Positions 20,393 to 29,779 of a stretch of DNA of 64,000 bases are shown here, piece by piece. A program made the position numbers and the translations under genes. Position 1 is the stretch's first letter, and each line of letters opens with the position of its first letter. The notes under the pieces are model-generated. The model did not search any database. It was not told the origin of the DNA and was given only the letters and a program-made list of their open reading frames with translations. Origin of the DNA: PALSA-911 sp963743035 (GTDB lineage Bacteria > Pseudomonadota > Alphaproteobacteria > Acetobacterales > Acetobacteraceae); the NCBI GenBank assembly GCA_963743035.1, contig CAVUOB010000007.1, positions 34,184 through 98,183 of the forward strand, in the 5' to 3' direction.

Positions 20393-20406
20393 GGAGGCAT
20401 CGGCCG

Positions 20407-20441
20407 CCGGATCGCTTTCACCCCGTGTGAAAACGATCCGG
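20407..20441. terminator. Inverted repeat between convergent genes
   Basis: CCGGATCG (20407-20414) pairs with CGATCCGG (20434-20441), with a weaker inner pairing of TTCAC and GTGAA. It lies between the beta-helix gene and the convergent S41 protease. There is no clear T-run on either side. Confidence 0.45.
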
Positions 20442-20451
20442 TGGCTTGTGG

Positions 20452-21984
20452 CTACGGTCCGTTGAAGACCGGCAGCAGGGCGCTGGCGTAAGCGGCGGGA
20501 TGGGTCAGCAGGAAGCGCGCCGCCTGCAGGTCGGTGTCCCGCCCCTCGGCGGCGGGACACGCGTCGCGGATCGCCAGCGTCTGGGCGGCCGGGATGGGGG
20601 CGCGGGCGGCGCGATGGCGGGCGATGGCCGCCGCCATCGGCTGCGACCCGTCCGCCAGGCTGGCAAGCTGGCGGTTGAGGGCATCCTGGCCCAGGCTCGT
20701 GCAGACCTGGGGCAGCACGCCCAGGCCCTGGATTGGCCAGCCTAGCGGGGCGAGCACGCGGCTCCAGGTCAGGAACAGCTCCCCGCCATCGGGCAGCGGG
20801 GCGATCGCCTGCACCAGGCCCTTGCCCAGGGTGACGCTGCCGACCACCACGGCGCGGCCGCGATCAGCCAGCGCCGCGGCCAGGATCTCGGCGGCGCTGG
20901 CGGAACGGCCATCGACCACGACCACCACCGGCGTATCGCCGTCGAGTTCGCTGGCATTGGACCGCCAGACGCGTGAGGATTCCGGGTCGCGTCCGGCTGT
21001 GGTGGCGACCACGCCGGCGGGCAGCAGCTCATCAGCGACGGCCACGGCCTCGCGCAGCAGGCCGCCGCGGTTGCCGCGCAGGTCGATGATCAGGCCGGTG
21101 GGCGGATGCGGGCCGGCCATGGTGCGCTCCAGCTCATGCGCCAGGCGGGCATCGGTGCGGCGGCTGAAGCCGGTGATGCGCACGATCAGGATATCGCCGA
21201 TGCGTTCGGAGAAGACCGTTTCCGGCGGCACCATCGCCCGCAGCAGCTCGACGTCATGAGTGCGGCCGTCGCGGCTGCGGTAGACGACGTCCACGATCGT
21301 GTCTTCCGGACCGGCGATCCAGCTGGCCACGGTGGCGGCGTCTTCGCGCCGCACCGGCTGGTCATCCACCGTCAGGATACGGTCGCCGACGCGCATGCCC
21401 GCCAGCGCCGCGGGGCCGTCGGCGATGATGGACTGCACGACCACGAAGCCGCCCTGGCGCACCAGGGTGATGCCGGCGCCGGCCAGGCCGGTGCGGCGCG
21501 CGCGGTCATCCCCGGCGTCGGCCGGCGGCACGTAGCGCGAATACGGGTCGAGATGGTTGAACAATTCATCGAAATAGCCGCGCAGGATGCCGCTGGTGCC
21601 GGCCCTGCGCACCGGCGCGGAGGCATTCCAGGCGGCGGTGGTGAGCGCGATGGTGGCGTCCACCCAGGCGCCGGGCCGATCGTCCGCGCCGGTCGGGGCG
21701 GGGTGGCTGGCCAGCACATGGCCGCCGCTGGAAAGGATCAGCTGGCCGTCCCGCGCCTCCACCGACAACGCCGGATCGAGCGCGGTCAGGCCGCGCAGGC
21801 CCCATAGCGTGAGCTGCGCCAGCGCCACCGGCTCCAGCGTGCGCGGCGCCATGAAGGTCAGTGCGGTGAGGTAGACCTGGGCGGCGAGCCGGGGATCCCA
21901 GCCTGGCTGGGCGGTCACGACAGGTTCGGCCCGCACGGGCGCGCCGAACAGCAGCACCAGCAGCAGGAAGGAACAGTGCCTCAC
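20452..21984 (-). CDS. S41-family C-terminal processing peptidase with PDZ domain
   Basis: 510 residues from the GTG at 21984. The N-terminus MRHCSFLLLVLLFGAPVRAE (GTG read as Met) is a signal peptide with a likely cut after VRA. A PDZ domain (GAGITLVRQGGFVVVQSIIA, GMRVGDRILTVDDQPV) precedes the S41 core: GLIIDLRGNRGGLLREAV, the catalytic Ser in GRSASAAEIL and the general-base Lys in GKGLVQAI. Such periplasmic proteases act on envelope proteins or cell-wall hydrolases. It follows rnr by 7 bases on the same strand, so it is probably the last gene of that operon. An upstream ATG frame would run into rnr. Confidence 0.85.
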   Translation of the reverse strand: MRHCSFLLLVLLFGAPVRAEPVVTAQPGWDPRLAAQVYLTALTFMAPRTLEPVALAQLTLWGLRGLTALDPALSVEARDGQLILSSGGHVLASHPAPTGADDRPGAWVDATIALTTAAWNASAPVRRAGTSGILRGYFDELFNHLDPYSRYVPPADAGDDRARRTGLAGAGITLVRQGGFVVVQSIIADGPAALAGMRVGDRILTVDDQPVRREDAATVASWIAGPEDTIVDVVYRSRDGRTHDVELLRAMVPPETVFSERIGDILIVRITGFSRRTDARLAHELERTMAGPHPPTGLIIDLRGNRGGLLREAVAVADELLPAGVVATTAGRDPESSRVWRSNASELDGDTPVVVVVDGRSASAAEILAAALADRGRAVVVGSVTLGKGLVQAIAPLPDGGELFLTWSRVLAPLGWPIQGLGVLPQVCTSLGQDALNRQLASLADGSQPMAAAIARHRAARAPIPAAQTLAIRDACPAAEGRDTDLQAARFLLTHPAAYASALLPVFNGP

Positions 21985-21991
21985 CAATGCC

Positions 21992-24277
21992 TCACCGGGA
22001 TCCGGGCCGCTTTCCCGCTGTGGCTTTCTTGCCCGCGCCCCTGGCGGTGGGCTTCGCTCCCGCCCGCCGGCCCGCATTCGCCCTGGCGGCATCGTCCGGC
22101 ACGCCCTGGAGGATGTGGAACACCAGGCCGCCGGTGATCGGGCTGGCTTCGGACAGGCGGACCTCCACTTCCTGCGCCAGGCGGAATACCAGGCGGGTTC
22201 GGCGACCGGAAAGCGTGCGTGTGGCTTCGTCTAGCATCCAGAAATCGTCGGGCAGCGAGGAGGTCGGCACGATGCCGTTTGCGCCACTGCCGGCAACTGT
22301 GACGAAAAGACCGAAGCGCGTCACGCCGGAAATACGCGCGGCGAACACCGAACCGACCTTATCGGTCATGAATGCCGCCAAATAACGATCCGTGGCGTCG
22401 CGTTCGGCCAAAGCGGCGCGTCTTTCGGTGGCGGTTATGTGTTCGCCGGCGTCGGGAAAGCGGGCAGCTTCCTCCTGCGCCAGCCCGTCGGCGCCGAGTC
22501 GCAGGCCGCGGATCAGGGCGCGGTGGACCAGCAGGTCGGCGTAGCGGCGGATCGGGCTGGTGAAATGCGCGTAGGCCTGCAGCGCGAGGCCGAAATGGCC
22601 GATATTCTCCGGCGCGTAGGCGGCCTGGGACTGGCTGCGCAGCATGACCTCGTTGACCAGCGGCGCGTGCTCGGTGTCGGCGACGCGTTTCAGCACATGG
22701 TCGAGGTCGCGCGGATGGAGCTGGTTGCCCGGCGGCAGGCTGATGTCGAAGCCGCGCAGGAACATGCGCAGCGCCTCCAGCTTTTCTTCGCTCGGCGGGG
22801 CGTGCACGCGGTACATGCAGGGCTGGTGCAGGCGTTCGAGTTCCTCGGCGGCGGCGACATTGGCCAGCACCATGAATTCCTCGATCAGGCGGTGGCTGTC
22901 CAGGCGCGGGCGGGGCACGACGGCATCGACATGGCCGTCCGCGTTCAGCAGCACCTTGCGCTCGGGCAGGTCGAGGTCGAGCGTGCCGCGCGCCGTGCGG
23001 GCGGCGAGCAGGGCGCGGAAGGCGGCGTAGAGCGTCGCCAGCTGGCCGGGGGCAAGGTTGAGCGGGTCGCCCGCATCCTGGGCCTGCTGCACCTGTTCAT
23101 AGGTCAGGCGGGCCGCGCTCTTCATCAGGCCGCGGCCGAACCGGTGCGCGGTCTTGCGGCCGTCCGCGCCGATCCGCAATTCGACGAACAGGCAGCCGCG
23201 TTCCTCGTCCGGACGCAGGCTGCACCAGCCGTTGGACAGCGCCTCCGGCAGCATGGGAACGACGCGGTCGGGAAAGTAGCAGCTGTTGCCGCGGGTGCGC
23301 GCGGAGCGGTCCAGCGCGCTGTCGGGGCGGACATAATGGGCGACGTCGGCGATGGCGACGATCAGGCGGAAGCCGGCGCCATCCGGTTCGGCATAGACGG
23401 CGTCGTCGAAATCGCGTGCGTCCTCGCCGTCGATGGTGACCAGCGGGATTTCGCGCAGGTCTGTGCGGCCGCCGAGCGGGGCGGCGCGGGCGCGCTCGGC
23501 CTCGGCCACCGCTTCGGGCGGGAATTCGGTGGGGATGTCGTGGGTGTGGATGCAGACCAGGCTGATCGACCGGGCATCGCCCATCGGCCCCAGGCGCTCG
23601 ATGACCCGTGCCGGCTTCAATCCGTAGCCGGCATGCGGCAGCGGGGCGGCGAGCACGATCTCGCCGGCCTCCGCGCCGCCATCCTCGCCGGCGGGGACGA
23701 CCCATTCGGCCTTCGAACGGCGGTCGGTGGGGATGATGCGTCCGGCCGGCATGCCCGGGCGGAACACGCCGATGACGCGGCCGGGGGCATCGGTCAGGCG
23801 CTTCAGCGTGCGGCCCTCGTAGCGGCCGGGGCCGATCGGCTTCAGCCGGGCCATGACGCGCTCGCCGGGCGCCAGCGCCGGGCGGCCGCGGGCTTCGGCG
23901 GCCATGACGATGAACGGCGGCGGCCCGTCGCCGGTCCAGCCGACCGGGCGGGCGATGGCGTCGCCGTCGGGATCGGTGCCGGTGATCTGCACCACCATCG
24001 CCTCCGGCAGCGTGCCTGGCGTGCGGAAGCGCCGCGCGCCGGCGGCGGCCAGCGTGCCCTCGCGCTCCAGGCCCTTCAGCAGGTCGCGCAATTCGGGCTT
24101 GCGGGCGGGATCGATGCCGAAGGCGCGGGCGATCTCGCGCTTGCCGACGCGGCCGGGAGTGTCGCGGATGAAGTTGCGGATCTCTTCGCGCGTGGGCAGC
24201 TCGCGGGGCGCTTTGGGCGTGGCAGGGGGTGTGGCGGGGCGCTTGGATTTGCCGGGCTTGGAGATCCGCCGGGCCAT
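21992..24277 (-). CDS. rnr: Ribonuclease R
   Basis: 761 residues from ATG 24277 (MARRISKPGKSKRP). Order: N-terminal winged-helix region (LPTREEIRNFIRDTPGRVGK), cold-shock domains, the RNB catalytic domain with VTIDGEDARDFDDAVYAEPD supplying the Mg-binding Asp residues and YVRPDSALDRSARTRGNSCY, and an S1 domain followed by a basic tail (GKKATAGKRPGSR). A 3'-5' exoribonuclease for structured RNA. In the sequence as given its frame is open through its start codon into topA, so the two appear as one frame. The ATG lies 1 base after the natural topA stop (TGAAATG), the expected operon arrangement. Confidence 0.9.
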   Translation of the reverse strand: MARRISKPGKSKRPATPPATPKAPRELPTREEIRNFIRDTPGRVGKREIARAFGIDPARKPELRDLLKGLEREGTLAAAGARRFRTPGTLPEAMVVQITGTDPDGDAIARPVGWTGDGPPPFIVMAAEARGRPALAPGERVMARLKPIGPGRYEGRTLKRLTDAPGRVIGVFRPGMPAGRIIPTDRRSKAEWVVPAGEDGGAEAGEIVLAAPLPHAGYGLKPARVIERLGPMGDARSISLVCIHTHDIPTEFPPEAVAEAERARAAPLGGRTDLREIPLVTIDGEDARDFDDAVYAEPDGAGFRLIVAIADVAHYVRPDSALDRSARTRGNSCYFPDRVVPMLPEALSNGWCSLRPDEERGCLFVELRIGADGRKTAHRFGRGLMKSAARLTYEQVQQAQDAGDPLNLAPGQLATLYAAFRALLAARTARGTLDLDLPERKVLLNADGHVDAVVPRPRLDSHRLIEEFMVLANVAAAEELERLHQPCMYRVHAPPSEEKLEALRMFLRGFDISLPPGNQLHPRDLDHVLKRVADTEHAPLVNEVMLRSQSQAAYAPENIGHFGLALQAYAHFTSPIRRYADLLVHRALIRGLRLGADGLAQEEAARFPDAGEHITATERRAALAERDATDRYLAAFMTDKVGSVFAARISGVTRFGLFVTVAGSGANGIVPTSSLPDDFWMLDEATRTLSGRRTRLVFRLAQEVEVRLSEASPITGGLVFHILQGVPDDAARANAGRRAGAKPTARGAGKKATAGKRPGSR

Positions 24278-24278
24278 T

Positions 24279-27013
24279 TCAGTCCGCTGCCTTGCGCCTT
24301 GCGGGCGCCCGGGCAGCGGCGGCCGCGGCGGCGGCGACCTTCTTGCCGGCGGGCTTCTTCGCCGCCGGCTTCTTGGCGGGGGCCTTCTTGCCGGCGCCTT
24401 TTTGGCTGCCGCCGGCGCGATGTCCGCTGCCTCGCCGTTGGCGGTCTTCGTCTTCACACCGTTGGCCTTGCCGGCCTTGCCGCGCTTGGCGCCGCCCTTC
24501 GGTTTCAGCTGCTTGCCCTTCTCGGCCAGCAGCGCGACCGCCTCCTCCAGCGTGATGTCTTCCATCGCCACGCCGCGCGGCAGGTTGGCCACGGTCTTGT
24601 CGTGCTGGACATAGGGGCCGAAGCGGCCTTTGCGGACCGTGATCGGCTGCTGGTCCTTCGGATGCTCGCCCAGCGCGCGGACCGAGGCCAGCTTCTTCGC
24701 CAGCAGGTCCACCGCGCGATTGAGGCCGACCGCCAGCACGTCGTCGTCCTTGTCCAGCGAGCCAAACACCGTGCCCATGCGCACATAGGGACCGAATCGG
24801 CCGATGCCGGCCTCGATCTTTTCCTTGGTTTCCGGATGCAGGCCGATCACCCGCGGCAGGGACAGCAGGCCGATCGCCTGTTCCAGCGTGATGGTGTCGC
24901 CCTCCACGCCCTTGGGCAGCGAGGTGCGGCGTGGCTTCACCTTCTTGTCCTCGCCGTTCTCGCCCTGCTGGACGTAGAGCCCGTACGGGCCGCGGCGGAC
25001 GGTGATCTCCTCGCCGGTCTCGGGGTGGTGGCCGAGGACCCGCATCCCCTCCTTCAGCGTGTCGCCGCCCTCCTCGCCGTTATCCATGGCCAGGCGGCGG
25101 GTGAACTGGCAGGTCGGGTAGTTGGAGCAGCCGATGAAGCTGCCGTAGCGGCCGAGCTTCAGCCCGAGCCGGCCGGTGCCGCAGGCGGCGCAGAGCCGCG
25201 GGTCGCTGCCGTCCGCGCGGGCGGGGAAGAAATGTTCGCCGAGGTCGAGGTCGAGCGCGTTGATCACGTCGGTGATCTTCAGCTCCTTGGTTTCCTCGAT
25301 CGCCTTGGAGAAATCGGCCCAGAAGGCGCGCATCACCTCCCTCCAATCGGCGGTGCCGCCGGCGATGTCGTCGAGCCGTTCCTCCAGCCCGGCGGTGAAG
25401 CCGGTATCCACGTAGCGCTCGAAGAAGCTGGTCAGGAAGGCGGTGACCAGCCGGCCGCGGTCCTCCGGCACGAAGCGTTTCTTGTCCAGGCGGACATAGT
25501 TGCGGTCCTGCAGCACGGTCAGGATCGAGGCATAGGTGGAGGGGCGGCCGATGCCGAGCTCCTCCATCTTCTTCACCAGGCTGGCCTCGGAATAGCGCGG
25601 CGGCGGCTGGGTGAAATGCTGCAGCGCGCTGACCTCGCCGCGGCGCAGCGGATCGCGCTCCGCCATCGGCGGCAGCATCCTGCTGTCGTCTTCCTCGGCC
25701 TTCTTGCCCTCGGCGTCCTCGTCGGTATCCTCGCGGTACAGCTTCAGGAAGCCGTCGAAGGCGACGATGGAACCGGTGGCGCGCAGCGTCTGGCCCTTAT
25801 GGTCGACGACATCGACGCTGACCTGGTCGAGCTCGGCGGACTGCATCTGCGAGGCGACGGCGCGTTTCCAGACCAGCTCGTACAGCCGCCGCTGGTCGGG
25901 GTTCAGATACCGGGCGACACTGTCGGGCGTGCGGGCGACGTCGGTCGGGCGGATCGCCTCATGCGCTTCCTGCGCGTTTTTGGCGCGGGAGGTGTATTCG
26001 CGCGGCGTGGCCGGGATGTAGTCGTCGCCATAGGCGGATTGGACATGGTCGCGGATCGACAGCACTGCCTCGCGCGCCATCTGCACGCCGTCGGTACGCA
26101 TATAGGTGATCAGGCCGGTGGTCTCGCCGTCGAGCTCCACGCCTTCGTATAATTGCTGCGCCAGGCGCATGGTCTGCTGCGCGCCGAAGCCGAGTTTGCG
26201 CGATGCTTCCTGCTGCAGCGTGGACGTGGTGAACGGCGCGGGCGGGTTGCGTTTGACGCGCTTCCTTTCGACCGCGCCGACGCTGAACTCGCCGGCTTCG
26301 ACCGCCCGCTTGGCGGCGAGTGCCAGCGCCTCGTTCGACAGGTCGAACTGGTCGAGCTTCTTGCCGTTCAGATGGGTCAGCCGGGCCGTAAACGGCGCGC
26401 CGCCGGGGGTCGTGAACAGCGCCTCGACGGTCCAGTATTCGCGGGCGCGGAAGGCCTCGATCTCGGCTTCGCGCTCGCAGATCAGGCGCAGCGCCACGGA
26501 CTGGACGCGCCCGGCCGAGCGGGAGCCGGGCAGCTTTCGCCACAGCACCGGGGAAAGCGTGAAGCCGACGAGGTAGTCGAGCGCCCGGCGGGCCAGGTAG
26601 GCCTCGATCAGCGGCTGGTCGAGCTCGCGCGGATGGGCCATGGCCGTCTTCACGGCGCTGCGGGTGATCTCGTTGAAGGTGACGCGGTGGACCTGCACCC
26701 CCGTCAGCGCGTGCTTCTCCGCCAGCATGTCGCGGACATGCCAGGAGATCGCCTCGCCCTCGCGGTCCGGGTCGGTGGCGAGGTACAGCGTCTTGGCGCC
26801 CTTCAGCGCCTTGGCGATGGCCGTGACCTGGCGGTTGCCGCGGTCATCGGCTTCCCAGTCCATCGCGAAATCCTGGTCCGGCCGGACCGAGCCGTCCTTG
26901 GGCGGAAGGTCGCGCACATGGCCAAAGCTGGCCAGCACGGTGAAATTCCCGTCCAGGTACTTGCTGATGGTCTTTGCCTTGGAAGGCGATTCTACGACGA
27001 CAACGTCAGTCAT
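24279..27013 (-). CDS. topA: DNA topoisomerase I (frame break in the basic tail)
   Basis: About 910 residues. Starts MTDVVVVESPSKAKTISKYL (Toprim), with LATDPDREGEAISWHV for the acidic metal site and GLITYMRTDGVQM carrying the nucleophilic Tyr. A zinc ribbon (CAACGTGRLGLKLGRYGSFI, then GCSNYPTCQ) and several C-terminal topoisomerase repeats (KKGRFGPYV-like blocks) follow. The Lys/Ala-rich tail loses its frame at the five-T run 24399-24403 (AAAAA in the mRNA). With one more A the tail reads KKAPAKKPAAKKPAGKKVAA... and stops at TGA 24279-24281. As written, the frame instead reads through into rnr, giving an Arg/Pro-rich linker and a 1673-residue fusion. A missing base is the simplest reading; see findings. 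Confidence 0.9.
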
Positions 27014-27085
27014 TCGATCTCGCTAAAGGGGGCTCGCTCAGGGGGCTCGCTTGGGTTCCGTTCGGCCGCTTTCGGCGCCCGATAG

Positions 27086-28279
27086 TCAGTTGGAGAGCAG
27101 TGCGACCCGGTTTCCCGGCAGGGCCTCGACCCGGCCGGCGAGCTCTAATTCCAGCAGTACCGCCATGACAGCAGCGGCAGAGAACTGGCAGCGACGGATT
27201 AGATCGTCAACCAAGGACGGTGAAGGCCCTAATAATTCAATGATTTGCGAGTGGGCCCGGCGCAGCTCGGCCGGGGATTCCTGTGGTTCGGCAGCGTTCG
27301 GATCCGGTTCGGACAGCCCACCGGGGTGCGCATATGGGGTCGCGAAGGCCGGATCGGAAGTGCGTCCTTCGGCGAATAGCGGGTCGCGCGCGATCCCCTG
27401 GCGGGACGGATGGTCGGGCAGGTTGGCCAGCACGTCGGCGGCGCTCTCGGTCAGTTGCGCGCCCTGGCGGATCAGGTCGTTGGAGCCGCGGGCGCGGGGG
27501 TCGAGCGGCGAGCCGGGCACGGCGAACAGCTCCCGCCCGTGCTCCTGGGCCAGCCGGGCGGTGATCAGGCTGCCGGAGCGCAACGCCGCCTCCACCACCA
27601 CTACGCCCAGCGACAGGCCGGCGATGATGCGGTTGCGGCGGGGGAAATGGCGTGCCTGGGGCGCGGTGCCGAGCGGCGCCTCGGCAATGACCGCGCCGGC
27701 CTCGGCGATGCGGGCCTGCAAATCGTCATGCTCGGGCGGGTAGGGGACATTGAGGCCGCCGGCGATGGCCGCGATGGTTTTCCCACCCGCCGTGCTGGCC
27801 GCCAATGCGCCGCGATGGGCGGCAGCGTCGATGCCCCGCGCCAGGCCGGACACCACCACGAGCCCGGCATCCGCCAGCTCCCGGCCCAGGGTCTCCGCCA
27901 TGCGCTGGCCGTTGGCCGAGGCGTTGCGCGCGCCGACCAAGGCGATCGCCCGCTGCCGGAGGCAGGCGAGGTCACCCTGCACGGCGATGACCGGCGGCGC
28001 GTCATCCAGCAAGGCGAGCAGCGGGGGATAGGCGGGCGTGTCCAGGAACACCAGCCGGGCGCCGCGCCGGTGCAACTGGTCGATCTCGCGCTGCAGCGCG
28101 GCGGCGGAGGGAATGGAAGGTCCGCTGGTCCGCCCGCCCGCCTGGGCGAGGCCGGGCAGGGCGTCGAGCGCCTCGGCGGCGCTGACGTAGCGGCGCAGCA
28201 GGCGCCGATAGGTGACGGGGCCGACGCCCTCGGTGCGGGCCAGGCGGAAGCGGTCGATGCTGTCGGCGGGGGGCGTCAT
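27086..28279 (-). CDS. dprA: DNA-processing protein DprA (Smf)
   Basis: 397 residues. The central Rossmann domain contains AIALVGARNASANGQRMAET, GLVVVSGLARGIDAAAHRGA, TIAAIAGGLNVPYPPEH and RNRIIAGLSLGVVVVEAALR, then GSLITARLAQEHGRELFAVP, all DprA hallmarks. N-terminal helix-hairpin-helix-like segment (RTEGVGPVTYRRLLRR) and C-terminal winged helix (LLGPSPSLVDDLIRRCQFSA). DprA loads RecA on incoming single-stranded DNA during transformation; together with comEC at 39.4 kb it suggests competence genes are retained. ATG 28279 is chosen over 28441 because homology starts shortly after it. It lies 73 bases upstream of topA. Confidence 0.9.
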   Translation of the reverse strand: MTPPADSIDRFRLARTEGVGPVTYRRLLRRYVSAAEALDALPGLAQAGGRTSGPSIPSAAALQREIDQLHRRGARLVFLDTPAYPPLLALLDDAPPVIAVQGDLACLRQRAIALVGARNASANGQRMAETLGRELADAGLVVVSGLARGIDAAAHRGALAASTAGGKTIAAIAGGLNVPYPPEHDDLQARIAEAGAVIAEAPLGTAPQARHFPRRNRIIAGLSLGVVVVEAALRSGSLITARLAQEHGRELFAVPGSPLDPRARGSNDLIRQGAQLTESAADVLANLPDHPSRQGIARDPLFAEGRTSDPAFATPYAHPGGLSEPDPNAAEPQESPAELRRAHSQIIELLGPSPSLVDDLIRRCQFSAAAVMAVLLELELAGRVEALPGNRVALLSN

Positions 28280-28496
28280 GCCGGTGGGCCCTGGACCTGG
28301 CGGTTCGAAGGAAGGCGGGTCCCGCGCATCACCGGGTGCCGAAGCGATTGCGGAGGTAACTGCTCCGCCTTCATGCATCGGCAACGAAGTCGCGGTCAAG
28401 GCATACCGTTCTGCGGGCGGATGGAGCCCGCGTGGCGGCATACGGTTTGCTTGCCCCGTGATGAAGCCAACAACCTATCGTAAGGAAGAGCGGAAT

Positions 28497-29135
28497 ATGG
28501 TCGATATTTATGTGCAGCGCGGTTATGGCAGCCGCCCCCTGGGTTTCGGCGCCAAGCCCGGCCTGGTCGTGGTCGATTTCCAGCGCGGCTTCATCGACCC
28601 GGAGTTCCCGATGGGCGGGGCGCCGATGGTCGAGGCGGCGGTGCGGAACACCGTGCCGCTGATCGAGGCAGCGAAGCGCGCCGGCCTGCCTGTCATTGCC
28701 TGCGTGAACGGCTATGACAGCCCGCGCGCCGCGCCGCACTGGAAGGCGGAGCCGGTGTTCGACCTGCTGCGCGGCTCACCGCTGGTCGAGCTCGATCCCC
28801 GCATCGCCGCGGCCGGGCCGGACGTGCTGCTGATGAAATCCGCGCCGTCGATCTTCTTTGCCACGCCGGCGGCGGCGATCCTGACCAAGGAGCGGGTGGA
28901 CACGGTGATCGTCACCGGCTGCATCACGTCCGGCTGTGTGCGCGCCAGCGTGATCGATGCGTTCTCCCTCGGCTTTCGCGTCATGGTCCCGCATGACTGC
29001 GTGGGCGACCATGACCGGACGGCGCATGAGCAGAACCTGAAGGATGTGGAGCGGCGCTACGCCGACGTGATCGACCGCGATGCCGCCATCGCCGCCATCG
29101 AGGATTGGCGGGCGCGCAACGACCGGGTGGACTGA
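28497..29135 (+). CDS. Isochorismatase-family amidohydrolase (N-carbamoylsarcosine amidase-like)
   Basis: 212 residues. The Asp-Lys-Cys triad can be read: GLVVVDFQRGFIDPEFPMGG (Asp), VLLMKSAPSIFFATP (Lys) and VTGCITSGCVRASVIDAFSL (Cys, with the preceding cis-peptide region). HDCVGDHDRTAHEQNLKDVE near the end is typical of the N-carbamoylsarcosine amidase / maleamate amidohydrolase group. Good RBS AAGGAAGAG 6 bases before the ATG; an upstream ATG at 28461 would add 12 residues. It is on the plus strand between plsY and dprA, which are otherwise minus-strand neighbours in the conserved order, so it looks inserted. Substrate unknown. Confidence 0.8.
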   Translation: MVDIYVQRGYGSRPLGFGAKPGLVVVDFQRGFIDPEFPMGGAPMVEAAVRNTVPLIEAAKRAGLPVIACVNGYDSPRAAPHWKAEPVFDLLRGSPLVELDPRIAAAGPDVLLMKSAPSIFFATPAAAILTKERVDTVIVTGCITSGCVRASVIDAFSLGFRVMVPHDCVGDHDRTAHEQNLKDVERRYADVIDRDAAIAAIEDWRARNDRVD

Positions 29136-29161
29136 CCGGGCGCAGGGGCGATTGCCGGATT

Positions 29162-29779
29162 TCAGGTCTTCTGCCCGATCCGCGGCTCGGTGCCCGCGAT
29201 CAGGCGGGCGATGTTGGCGTGGTGGCGGATGAACACCAGCGCCGCCACGGCCAGCGCCAGCAGCGCGACGTCGCGCCCGGCGATGAAATAGGCCAGCACC
29301 GGGGCGAGGGCGAAGGAGGTCAGCGCCGCGGCCGAGGAGATTTTTACCAGCTTGGCCATGACCAGCCAGACCGCCCCGGCCAGCAGGCCGGCGGGCCAGG
29401 AGGCGGCGATCAGCACGCCGTAGCCGGTGGCGACGCCCTTGCCGCCGCGGAAGCCGAGCCAGACCGGGAACATATGGCCGAGCACGGCAGCGAGTCCGGC
29501 CAGCAAAGCGGAGGTTTCGTCGCCGCAGCCGCGGGCCAGCAGCACGGCGGCGGCGCCCTTGGCGGCGTCCAGCAGCAGGGTGGCGGCGGCGAGCTTCCTG
29601 TTGCCGGTGCGCAGCACATTGGTGGCGCCGATATTGCCCGACCCGATCTTGCGCACGTCCCCCAACCCGGCGGCGCGCGTCAGCAGCAGGCCGAACGGAA
29701 TGGAGCCGAGCAGGTAGCCCCCCAATGCCCATAAAAACGGCCAGAAAAGCGCCCCGGAAAGCGTGGGCAGCGCCGCCAC
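29162..29779 (-). CDS. plsY: Acyl-phosphate glycerol-3-phosphate acyltransferase PlsY
   Basis: 205 residues, multi-pass membrane protein for the first acylation of glycerol-3-phosphate. Conserved motifs: GYLLGSIPFGLLLTR, IGSGNIGATNVLRTGNRKLA (glycerol-phosphate binding), HMFPVWLGFRGGKGVATGYG, and FIRHHANIARLIAGTE at the C-terminus. The start is GTG at 29779, overlapping the stop of the upstream pyrC-like gene by one base, so translation is coupled. Confidence 0.92.
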   Translation of the reverse strand: MAALPTLSGALFWPFLWALGGYLLGSIPFGLLLTRAAGLGDVRKIGSGNIGATNVLRTGNRKLAAATLLLDAAKGAAAVLLARGCGDETSALLAGLAAVLGHMFPVWLGFRGGKGVATGYGVLIAASWPAGLLAGAVWLVMAKLVKISSAAALTSFALAPVLAYFIAGRDVALLALAVAALVFIRHHANIARLIAGTEPRIGQKT

